Source: Microcaldota archaeon
GTDB taxonomy: Archaea; Micrarchaeota; Micrarchaeia; Micrarchaeales; CABMGC01
Direction: 5' to 3'
NCBI GenBank assembly: GCA_028866785.1
Contig: JAGWHN010000031.1
Location: 1 to 7,817 of the forward strand
Length of the DNA: 7,817 nucleotides
Shown: piece by piece, positions 1 through 5,282 of the stretch
Layout: every line of letters starts with the position of its first letter
How positions within the stretch are numbered: the first letter of the stretch is position 1
Position numbers and translations under genes: made by a program
Notes under the pieces: model-generated
Database searches by the model: none
The model's input: the letters and a program-made list of their open reading frames with translations, nothing else
Told to the model about the DNA's origin: nothing

Positions 1-443
1 TGGTTTGAGGATCCAGACTGAGTTGCCTTTGACGCTCCTACTGTTCCTGCATTGAGGACTGCGCCGTTGAGCACAGAGCCGATGAGCGCCTTTAGGTTGT
101 ATGAACCAGCCGCTGTGACTGATCCCTTCTCTCCTAGCCATACCTGTGAATTGGATAGAGTGCATGTTGGGGTTGTAACCGTGCACGAAACGCCGGCAGT
201 GTTTGTCACTGTTGCCGTGATAGGTGTTGTCGTGTATGCAAGGTTGCCGATTACTGCGGCGATGTTTGCAGCAACTACTCCGTCGCTTGGCTGTGCGGTT
301 GATCCGACCACCACCTGTACGACAGGCTGTCCTGCGCTGTTTATTATCGGTATATTGCTAAATGAGACTGGTCCTGCTACTACTAAGCCCATTGCCAAAC
401 TTGCTGCGATCGCAGCGATTCTCTTTGCGTTCAAACTCTTCAT
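1..443 (-). CDS. S-layer-like surface protein, N-terminal part (cut by window edge)
   Basis: Reading leftwards from the ATG at 443 gives 147 codons without a stop before the window ends. The N-terminus (MKSLNAKRIAAIAASLAMGL, then VVAGPVSF) is a short basic stretch plus a hydrophobic segment, a typical secretion signal. Cleavage may lie near residues 23-28. Residues 41-70 contain VVQVVVGSTAQPSDGVVAAN followed by IAAVIGNLAY. I recognise this pattern from the start of archaeal S-layer proteins of the Methanocaldococcus SlmA type and of Micrarchaeota. The rest is rich in Thr, Val, Ala and Ser, with two close cysteines (C87, C94) that could form a disulfide outside the cell. No N-X-S/T sequon occurs in the visible part. 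The predicted role is the subunit of the paracrystalline cell-surface layer. A TATA box lies upstream at 494-501, and a GTGAT stretch (revcomp of 447-451) precedes the ATG. The frame antisense to it is treated as a shadow. Most of the protein lies outside the window, so full length and C-terminal domains are unknown. Confidence 0.8.
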   Translation of the reverse strand, partial: MKSLNAKRIAAIAASLAMGLVVAGPVSFSNIPIINSAGQPVVQVVVGSTAQPSDGVVAANIAAVIGNLAYTTTPITATVTNTAGVSCTVTTPTCTLSNSQVWLGEKGSVTAAGSYNLKALIGSVLNGAVLNAGTVGASKATQSGSSN

Positions 444-458
444 TCTATCACGTATATT

Positions 459-472
459 ACACAATTTTGTGT
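459..472. repeat. Short inverted repeat near the inferred S-layer transcription start
   Basis: ACACAA at 459-464 and TTGTGT at 467-472 are perfect 6-bp arms separated by TT. The dyad sits where the S-layer transcript is expected to begin, so it could be an operator or a small 5' hairpin. An AT-rich dyad this short can also arise by chance. Confidence 0.35.
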
Positions 473-493
473 GAATAGGTGTAAACTACAAAG

Positions 494-501
494 TATTTAA
501 A
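494..501 (-). promoter_or_regulatory. TATA box for the S-layer-like gene
   Basis: The minus strand reads TTTAAATA here, matching the archaeal TATA consensus TTTAWATA. A start site about 25 nt downstream would fall near 470. That gives a leader of roughly 27 nt before the ATG at 443. No convincing purine-rich BRE is visible just upstream. The position is consistent with a strong surface-protein promoter, but the start site is inferred. Confidence 0.5.
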
Positions 502-514
502 GGATGAGGTCATA

Positions 515-539
515 TTTAATATATTTTTTATATATTAAA
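515..539. repeat. Perfect AT-rich inverted repeat in the divergent promoter region
   Basis: TTTAATATAT at 515-524 and ATATATTAAA at 530-539 are exact reverse complements with a TTTTT spacer. The right arm overlaps a plus-strand TTTATATA box (527-534), and the whole element lies just upstream of the minus-strand TATA box at 494-501. It could bind a dimeric regulator acting on both directions, or be only an AT-rich promoter core. The repeat is directly visible; the role is inferred. Confidence 0.5.
527..534 (+). promoter_or_regulatory. Candidate plus-strand TATA box
   Basis: TTTATATA is an exact match to the archaeal TATA consensus. It would start transcription near 555-560, far upstream of the most likely start codon of the methyltransferase gene at 797. 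It therefore implies a long leader, a small transcript, or use of an upstream start codon. It overlaps the inverted repeat at 515-539. Confidence 0.4.
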
Positions 540-544
540 GTTTA

Positions 545-563
545 TTCATCGTCAATTGATGAA
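545..563. repeat. Short dyad downstream of the candidate promoter
   Basis: TTCATC at 545-550 pairs with GATGAA at 558-563 across 7 nt, and the palindrome TCAATTGA (552-559) overlaps its centre. It lies around the inferred plus-strand start site, where an operator could sit. Chance occurrence is possible. Confidence 0.25.
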
Positions 564-701
564 CAATACTTCTTTTATGAGCGTATGGCTTCGACGACAG
601 GCAAATTTTGCTCGAGGATAACTTGTCGGCCGATTTATCATTTTTAGGGGAGCACAAGAGAATGAACTCTCTGCTGCCCTGTATATGTATGGGCGGGAGG
701 G

Positions 702-709
702 TTTATATC
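702..709 (+). promoter_or_regulatory. Candidate TATA box upstream of the FkbM methyltransferase gene
   Basis: TTTATATC closely matches the archaeal TATA consensus and would start transcription near 730, about 65 nt before the ATG at 797. A weaker TTTTATTG at 767-774 sits about 26 nt before that ATG and would give a leaderless transcript. The sequence alone does not decide between them. Confidence 0.35.
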
Positions 710-796
710 GCTTCCCTAAGCGGGCGTTTACGTCGAAAATGGGCTTCTTTCGCCTCGCTGAAAGCCTTTTATTGTTTTGTAGGCAAACTTGAGAGT

Positions 797-1681
797 ATGG
801 ACAAGAACATCAGTTCCACAGACGACATACTCGGAACCCTGATGCTCCCGCTCAACGAGGTTGGCATAATCTCGAATTTCGCCTATAACTATCTCTCAAC
901 TCTGGCGCTAAATCCCCGGACTGATAAAATATCGTTGATGCACGAAGGAAAGAGGATCTCGCTTGAGCTAAAGAGGATGGGAAGAAGCCAGGGCTACATC
1001 AGCTTCCCATTCCGGGGAAGGCGGATTCAACTTTACTTCGGCTCAAAGAAGGAGCTTGCGGATACAATATTGATGATCAAAAATGAGTTCCTAAAAGGGG
1101 AGAGTGCCTGGCTTGACGTCAAGGGCAGAGACGTGGTGGACATAGGCGCCTACGTCGGTGACACGGCGATAAACTTTCTGCTTGACGGCGCAAGGCATGT
1201 GTATGCCTTTGAGCCCTACCCTTATTTCTATGAGATAGGCAAGAAGAATCTCGTCGCAAACAGGATGCAGGGGAAGATAACCATGCTAAACGTGGGCGTG
1301 GCGGGAATGAAGCAAAAAATTGACGTCGACGCCTCGGCGAGAAGCTTTAGCAGCAGGAGATTCAAGGGCTCAGGCAAGAAGACAGGGATAGAGGTGCTTA
1401 GCCTAAAGGACCTGGTGAACAGGTACAAACTCAAGGATGCTGCGCTAAAGGTGGACTGTGAGGGCTACGAGTACGAGATAATACTCAATTCCGATGACAG
1501 CACGTTGAGGAGGTTCTTCGACATGGAGATAGAGTATCACTACGGCTATCTCAACCTGGAGAGGAGGCTGATAAAGGCGGGCTTCGAGGTCGAGATCCAC
1601 AAGCCTACCAAGCGGTTCAATTTCGGGACGAAAAGCGTGATGGTGAACGGTTTTATGCATGCAAGGAGGGTGGAGAGATGA
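797..1681 (+). CDS. FkbM-family SAM-dependent methyltransferase
   Basis: From the ATG at 797 this is 294 residues. The C-terminal two thirds fit the FkbM/Methyltransf_21 family. VVDIGAYVGDTA (about 113-124) is the SAM-binding glycine loop, FEPYP (138-142) carries the acidic ribose-binding Glu, and LKVDCEGYE (217-225) is the characteristic late motif. FkbM-type enzymes are O-methyltransferases of natural products and of sugars in surface glycans; the substrate here cannot be read from sequence. There is no signal peptide or membrane segment, so it should act in the cytoplasm. The frame is open back to a TTG at 608 with another ATG at 662. I prefer 797 because codon use changes there and a TATA-like TTTTATTG lies about 26 nt upstream, but no good ribosome site precedes it. 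The stop overlaps the ATG of a 16-codon frame, and the phosphohydrolase follows within 45 nt, suggesting co-transcription. Confidence 0.85.
   Translation: MDKNISSTDDILGTLMLPLNEVGIISNFAYNYLSTLALNPRTDKISLMHEGKRISLELKRMGRSQGYISFPFRGRRIQLYFGSKKELADTILMIKNEFLKGESAWLDVKGRDVVDIGAYVGDTAINFLLDGARHVYAFEPYPYFYEIGKKNLVANRMQGKITMLNVGVAGMKQKIDVDASARSFSSRRFKGSGKKTGIEVLSLKDLVNRYKLKDAALKVDCEGYEYEIILNSDDSTLRRFFDMEIEYHYGYLNLERRLIKAGFEVEIHKPTKRFNFGTKSVMVNGFMHARRVER
1664..1672 (+). promoter_or_regulatory. Strong Shine-Dalgarno-like site inside the end of the FkbM gene
   Basis: AGGAGGGTG lies 5-8 nt before an ATG at 1678 and resembles the archaeal anti-SD complement AGGAGGTGAT. It is made by the AGG AGG GTG codons of the methyltransferase C-terminus, so it could be a by-product of AGG codon use. 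It would serve the bridging mini-ORF rather than the phosphohydrolase directly. Confidence 0.35.
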
Positions 1682-1728
1682 GCCAAAAAGCCTCCTGTAA
1701 TATATACTATATATGGTGCAGCCTATGA
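1678..1728 (+). CDS. Possible 16-residue coupling peptide between FkbM and phosphohydrolase genes
   Basis: An ATG at 1678 overlaps the methyltransferase stop (ATGA at 1678-1681). It opens a frame encoding MSQKASCNIYYIWCSL, whose TGA at 1726-1728 overlaps the preferred phosphohydrolase ATG at 1725 (a second ATGA). A strong Shine-Dalgarno-like sequence lies at 1664-1672. Ribosomes could thus pass from gene to mini-ORF to gene by termination-reinitiation. The peptide has no recognisable domain and may have no function of its own. Short frames of this size arise easily by chance, and a TATA-like TAATATAT at 1698-1705 lies inside it, so coding status is uncertain. Confidence 0.2.
   Translation: MSQKASCNIYYIWCSL
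1698..1705 (+). promoter_or_regulatory. Candidate internal TATA box before the phosphohydrolase
   Basis: TAATATAT lies about 24 nt before the ATG at 1725, the spacing expected for a leaderless archaeal transcript. It could let the phosphohydrolase be expressed independently of the methyltransferase. The match to consensus is partial. Confidence 0.3.
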
Positions 1729-3248
1729 ATGCGAGGAAAAAGCTATACCTAATCGGCATAGACTCAGCGCCGCTCTGGCTGCTTGAGAAGCTCCATAAGA
1801 AACATGGGATGGGGGGGTACGAGAAATTCATGAGATTTGGGGTTCTAAAGGAGATGGAGTCTACCCTTCCCCCTGTTACCGCCGCAGCATGGCCCACGAT
1901 CTACACGGGGCTTGATCCCGCAGGCCACGGGGTGATGGACTTCCTGTATATCGACGGCAACTACTCAAAGCAGCTTATTTACTACAATTCGGCAAAGCAC
2001 CCACCCTTCTGGGACAAACTCGCAAAGAAAGGGTTAATGAGCCTTGTGATAACCCCTGCGATGGGGCTCTCCAAGAGCGAGTCGAAGAATGTCGACATGG
2101 TAACCGGCTGGCCGCTCGAGCCGAGGTACAGCTCAAAGGAGCTGGAGAGGGCGGCAAAGAAGTTCGGATTTGAAGGAGAACCAAACATAGGGATCGAGCT
2201 TGAGAAGGGGATGCACGTTGAGGAGGCTTCGAGGCAGTACCTAAAGAGCATACTTGCGCGAGGCGAAATGAGCAAGTACCTGATAAGGAAGAACGAGTAC
2301 GACCTGGTCTTCATCTGCTTCACAGAGACTGATAGAATCCAGCACTACACATTGAGCCTAGACGGATGGGAGCGCAGCGTAGTGCCGCTCTACAAGGGGA
2401 TATCGGACTTCATAGACTGGGTTGTTGACTATTCCAAGGAGAAAAAAGAGGATGCGGTGATAATGCTAGTCTCAGACCACGGGGCGCAACCGATAACAAA
2501 CAAGTTCTTGGTAAACTCCTGGCTTGTCCAAAACGGATTCGCAAAGCTAAAGAGCACCAAGGTGGGCGGGAAGAGGCAAAAAGGAATAGCTACAAGCGTG
2601 AGGCGCCACATAAGGGAGAGGGTCATGAAGCTCAAGGTTAGAAGGGCAATATACAACACCATGCCAGCCTCGCTAAAGAAGGTTGCTGACAGGCTTGTCG
2701 ACGATGCCCCGGATGACCAGTCGAGTATAGAGGGCTACCGGAAGATCTACGAAACTGACTTTGTGATGCCTGACACCAAGGCCTTCTCGGCGATATCATT
2801 CGGGACAATAGGGATGATCTGGCTAAACGATGACAGATTCGCAGAGCAGGGGATAGGGTCCCTTGAAAAAAGGAGGGTAACAAAGGAGATAATTGAGGGG
2901 CTGAAGAAGATCAAGTCGGCCGAGGGAGACAAGCTAATCATCAACACTTACGACGGACATAAGTATTACGGAAAATCTGGGGATTTCATCGTCCCGGACA
3001 TACTCTTTGAGCTCAAAGAGAACTACATAAACGACTTCACTTACTCCTCGGAGAGCGAGATATTCATGGAGCCAGAGATAAACAGGAAGGGGGACCACTC
3101 GAGGTTCGGGGTATTCGGAATCATCAGCAACGACAAGGGGATTGACGCACGAAAGCTTGGAAAGAAGAGAATAACGGTTGGAAACATATGCCCCACAATA
3201 CTCAGCTATTTTGGTGATAAACCAATTGATAAAAAATCATTGTTTTGA
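1725..3248 (+). CDS. Alkaline-phosphatase-superfamily phosphohydrolase/phosphodiesterase (COG3379-like)
   Basis: From the ATG at 1725 this is 507 residues, a normal length for the family. The two-metal site looks complete. LIGIDSAP (9-16) gives Asp13, and PPVTAAAWPT with TGLDPAGHG (49-69) gives the probable nucleophile Thr52. ETDRIQH (201-207) gives Asp203 and His207, SDHG (250-253) gives Asp251 and His252, and RKGDHSRFGVFGI (454-466) gives His458. These enzymes hydrolyse phosphate mono- or diesters, and archaeal members are often found among glycan genes; the substrate is unknown. No signal peptide or membrane helix is visible, so it is probably cytoplasmic. A strongly basic stretch at about 276-323 (16 Lys/Arg, 2 Asp/Glu) could contact a phosphorylated ligand or membrane. 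An alternative ATG at 1713 adds four residues. I chose 1725 because GGTG (1715-1718) is at ribosome-site distance and a TATA-like box lies 24 nt upstream. It follows the FkbM gene in the same direction. Confidence 0.88.
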   Translation: MNARKKLYLIGIDSAPLWLLEKLHKKHGMGGYEKFMRFGVLKEMESTLPPVTAAAWPTIYTGLDPAGHGVMDFLYIDGNYSKQLIYYNSAKHPPFWDKLAKKGLMSLVITPAMGLSKSESKNVDMVTGWPLEPRYSSKELERAAKKFGFEGEPNIGIELEKGMHVEEASRQYLKSILARGEMSKYLIRKNEYDLVFICFTETDRIQHYTLSLDGWERSVVPLYKGISDFIDWVVDYSKEKKEDAVIMLVSDHGAQPITNKFLVNSWLVQNGFAKLKSTKVGGKRQKGIATSVRRHIRERVMKLKVRRAIYNTMPASLKKVADRLVDDAPDDQSSIEGYRKIYETDFVMPDTKAFSAISFGTIGMIWLNDDRFAEQGIGSLEKRRVTKEIIEGLKKIKSAEGDKLIINTYDGHKYYGKSGDFIVPDILFELKENYINDFTYSSESEIFMEPEINRKGDHSRFGVFGIISNDKGIDARKLGKKRITVGNICPTILSYFGDKPIDKKSLF

Positions 3249-3280
3249 TAGATAGCCTATTTGGCATCATCCAGAAACCC

Positions 3281-3286
3281 TTTTTT
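3281..3286 (+). terminator. Candidate oligo-T transcription terminator
   Basis: A run of six T (within CCCTTTTTTCC) lies 33 nt after the phosphohydrolase stop and just before the next promoter. Archaeal RNA polymerase terminates on such U-rich stretches without needing a hairpin. Only one short run is present, so termination may be partial. Confidence 0.35.
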
Positions 3287-3305
3287 CCGAAGTAGGATGT
3301 AAGGC

Positions 3306-3312
3306 TTTTATA
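3306..3312 (+). promoter_or_regulatory. TATA box of the glycosyltransferase-epimerase unit
   Basis: TTTTATA in GCTTTTATACTATT would start transcription near 3333-3336. That leaves a leader of about 15 nt that still includes the ribosome site AAGGAAGGG (3334-3342) ahead of the ATG at 3349. With the T-run at 3281-3286 it suggests that a new transcription unit begins here. Confidence 0.45.
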
Positions 3313-3348
3313 CTATTAATCGGTAAAATAGCTAAGGAAGGGAAAAAG

Positions 3349-4260
3349 ATGAAAGCGGACATAAGTTTTATGATGGTTGCGTACAACGAAGAGAGAACAA
3401 TAGGCACTGCATTGGCGTATATCACCGATGCGATAAATAGATACGGAAATGCAGAGATACTTGTTGGGATTGATGGAAACGATAGAACGGCGGAAATAGC
3501 CAAAAAATTTGAGAAGCAAAACAAAAATGTGAAGGTCTTCAAATTCTCGAAGAAGATGGGAAGGACAAAGGCACAGAATTTTCTTGCGGAGAAGGCCACT
3601 TCGGACATACTTGTAAATCACGGGGCAGACCTCATATTTACCGGGAACATAGCAGGCATAGTCAAACTGTTCAAAAATCGGAAAGTGGGAGGGCTTATCT
3701 ACGAGGACACCAACAACATGGATTCGATCAATGAGGGTCAGGTAATTCTCGAAGACACGTATGCAGAGATCAAGCGAAAATCCTTGATATTAGGAAATAA
3801 GGCAGCTTCCCCTCTTTTGTACTGCTACATTTACAGAAAAAGTGGCCTTGGAAAGCCGCCGTACTTTAGCACCGCAAACGACGACACTGAGTCAACCTAT
3901 AAGCTGATGCAAAACGGGTATGCAGTCGTGTACGACAAGACACAAGTGAGATACTTCATCGACAATCCGTCCATGGAAAGGCTAAACAGAATGGGAATAA
4001 TAAAGCGCCGGATAAGAGGGGAAATATTTAGGCGTGAAGCCAAAGATAAACTGAGAACGGACACCTTTGAGCTTGGAAGGCAGGCCCCTAAATTTGCGGA
4101 TGCGGTAATCGCCTCATTGAGGGACAACAACTGGGGGATAAGGATGCAGATTCTCGACTATCTCTTCTTTGTTGGTCTGGGGACATTAATAGGAAAGATA
4201 GGATGCGGATTGCATTTAATCAAATATGAGCAAGCATGGGACCTCAGAGCAAGAAAATAG
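3349..4260 (+). CDS. Family 2 (GT-A fold) glycosyltransferase
   Basis: 303 residues, starting 6 nt after AAGGAAGGG. The N-terminal half is a GT-A nucleotide-sugar domain. ISFMMVAYNEERTI (5-18) is the first strand and donor loop. VGIDGNDRT (39-47) stands in place of the usual DGSxDGT, KKMGRTKAQN (68-77) matches the RGKGxAxN-like segment, and NHGADL (90-95) is at the DxD position. Here the first Asp is replaced by Gly and Asp94 is kept. FSTANDDTESTYKLMQNGY (173-191) corresponds to the acceptor-side EDxDL region with the likely base among Asp178, Asp179 and Glu181. RRIRGE (220-225) resembles the late R/QxxR motif. A single moderately hydrophobic stretch near 269-282 is too weak to call a membrane anchor. 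It would transfer a sugar from a nucleotide donor to a lipid or glycan acceptor at the inner face of the membrane. The epimerase follows after 57 nt and is probably co-transcribed. Donor and acceptor are unknown. Confidence 0.85.
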   Translation: MKADISFMMVAYNEERTIGTALAYITDAINRYGNAEILVGIDGNDRTAEIAKKFEKQNKNVKVFKFSKKMGRTKAQNFLAEKATSDILVNHGADLIFTGNIAGIVKLFKNRKVGGLIYEDTNNMDSINEGQVILEDTYAEIKRKSLILGNKAASPLLYCYIYRKSGLGKPPYFSTANDDTESTYKLMQNGYAVVYDKTQVRYFIDNPSMERLNRMGIIKRRIRGEIFRREAKDKLRTDTFELGRQAPKFADAVIASLRDNNWGIRMQILDYLFFVGLGTLIGKIGCGLHLIKYEQAWDLRARK

Positions 4261-4291
4261 TCCAAAGGAAAAGGCGCCAAAAAGTAAGGTA

Positions 4292-4306
4292 GGCGCGATT
4301 TACGCC
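4292..4306 (+). repeat. Small hairpin just upstream of the epimerase ribosome site
   Basis: GGCG (4292-4295) can pair with CGCC (4303-4306) over a 7-nt loop, and the palindrome GGCGCC occurs nearby at 4273-4278. The hairpin abuts the AGGAGAT ribosome site and could modulate translation. The stem is only 4 bp, so this is tentative. Confidence 0.2.
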
Positions 4307-4313
4307 AGGAGAT
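4307..4313 (+). promoter_or_regulatory. Shine-Dalgarno site of the epimerase gene
   Basis: AGGAGAT ends 4 nt before the ATG at 4318 and closely matches the archaeal anti-SD complement. It fixes this start codon with good confidence and fits translation from an internal position in a shared mRNA. Confidence 0.6.
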
Positions 4314-4317
4314 AGCT

Positions 4318-5280
4318 ATGGTACAAAAAATAGATGGAAAGACTGTGCTGATAACAGGTGGAGCAGGCTTTATCGGAAGCAATATGGTTGAGCGAATCGC
4401 CGACAGGGCTGAAAGAGTCATAGTGTATGATAATCTCAGCTCTGGTAGATATGAATTGATAAGGAGATTTGAAGAAAGAGATAACTTCAGGTTCGTAAAG
4501 GGAGATCTGCTTGATGTTAAGTTGCTCAATGGGATAATAAAGGAAGAAAAACCCGAAGTTATAGTTCACCTTGCTGCAAATCCAGACATACGGCTTGGGA
4601 CAAAGAATGCATTTTTGGATCTTGAACAAGGGCCGATCGCCACACATAATCTTCTAGATGTTGCGAGGCAGCATAATGTAAAAGCAATAATGTATTCCTC
4701 TTCAAGCGTTGTATACGGTAAGGCCAAATTGCTTCCTACACCAGAAAATTACGGTCCGCTAATCCCAATTTCACTATACGGTGCGTCGAAGCTTGCCTGC
4801 GAGGGGCTGATAACCGCATATAGCAATCTCTTTGGAATAAATTATTACATATACAGATTTGCCAATGTTGTAGGAAAGAACCAGACCCATGGAGTCATAT
4901 TGGACTTCGTAAAAAAACTTAAGAAGGAGGGCAGATCGCTTGAGGTTCTGGGAGACGGAAAGCAGAGAAAGTCATACATTGATGTGGCAGACTGCGTGGA
5001 TGCGATGCTTTTTGCATACGAGAAGGAGAAGGACATGATACTTAACTTAGCAACGCATGGGCAGACGGGGGTCGAGATGATAGCTAAGGAGATCATTGCG
5101 CGTGTGGCGCCAGGTGCAAAGATAAAATACACGGGAACCGAACAGGGATGGCCTGGCGATGTACCTGATGCTTATTTGGATAATGCAAAAATGCTTGCCA
5201 TGGGAGTAAAGTTAGAGTACAAAAGCTCGAACGAGGCCGTGACTCACGCGATAGAAACCGCATGCACCGCTCTTCGATAG
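4318..5280 (+). CDS. NAD-dependent sugar epimerase/dehydratase (extended SDR, GalE-like)
   Basis: 320 residues, the usual length for extended SDR sugar enzymes. LITGGAGFIGS (11-21) is the Rossmann GxxGxxG loop, and VYDNLSSG (36-43) contains Asp38, which selects NAD by binding the adenine ribose. GDLLD (62-66) and HLAANPD (84-90) are cofactor contacts. SSSSVVYG (127-134) holds the catalytic Ser, and YGASK (154-158) is the YxxxK pair. RFANVVG (180-186), then GDGKQRKSYIDVADCVDAM (212-230), match the substrate-binding half. The Ser-Ser-Val segment is like UDP-glucose 4-epimerases and lacks the TDE motif of dTDP-glucose 4,6-dehydratases. A 4-epimerase acting on UDP-hexose or uronate is therefore likelier; the exact sugar is uncertain. 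It would supply an activated sugar in the cytoplasm, possibly to the glycosyltransferase just upstream. Its stop is 2 bp from the stop of the convergent methyltransferase. Confidence 0.88.
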   Translation: MVQKIDGKTVLITGGAGFIGSNMVERIADRAERVIVYDNLSSGRYELIRRFEERDNFRFVKGDLLDVKLLNGIIKEEKPEVIVHLAANPDIRLGTKNAFLDLEQGPIATHNLLDVARQHNVKAIMYSSSSVVYGKAKLLPTPENYGPLIPISLYGASKLACEGLITAYSNLFGINYYIYRFANVVGKNQTHGVILDFVKKLKKEGRSLEVLGDGKQRKSYIDVADCVDAMLFAYEKEKDMILNLATHGQTGVEMIAKEIIARVAPGAKIKYTGTEQGWPGDVPDAYLDNAKMLAMGVKLEYKSSNEAVTHAIETACTALR

Positions 5281-5282
5281 GC

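Larger units (their letters stand above)
444..796. other. Intergenic region between divergent genes
   Basis: About 353 bp holding promoter elements in both directions and several dyads (459-472, 515-539, 545-563). The part from 608 to 796 is open in frame with the methyltransferase, starting at a TTG, with an in-frame ATG at 662. Its codon choice differs: the Arg codons near 725-740 are CGT, CGT and CGA and Leu is often TTG/TTA. The methyltransferase body instead uses mostly AGG/AGA and CTN. I therefore treat it as probably non-coding leader. GCAAA/TTTGC (602-612) and CGACA/TGTCG (around 594-628) can pair, giving a modest nested stem. No tRNA or recognisable small RNA was found. Confidence 0.55.

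Noticed and set aside
52..474. Plus-strand open frame of 140 residues
   Set aside because: It is antisense to the S-layer-like gene. The minus frame has a signal peptide and S-layer motif plus promoter elements, and the plus frame shows no domain.
556..562. TTGATGA resembling box C of an archaeal C/D guide RNA
   Set aside because: The first base does not match RTGATGA and no CTGA box D or paired C'/D' elements follow at the usual spacing.
577..621. 14-codon plus-strand frame (MSVWLRRQANFARG) downstream of the TTTATATA box
   Set aside because: No ribosome site, no neighbour overlap and no recognisable role. Frames of this length are expected by chance.
1445..1897. Minus-strand open frame of 150 residues across the FkbM-phosphohydrolase junction
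   Set aside because: Antisense to two well-supported genes, with low-complexity shadow composition and no motif.
3267..3298. CATCC...GGATG inverted repeat after the phosphohydrolase gene
   Set aside because: Arms of 5 bp separated by more than 20 nt are too weak to call a terminator hairpin; the T-run inside it is reported instead.
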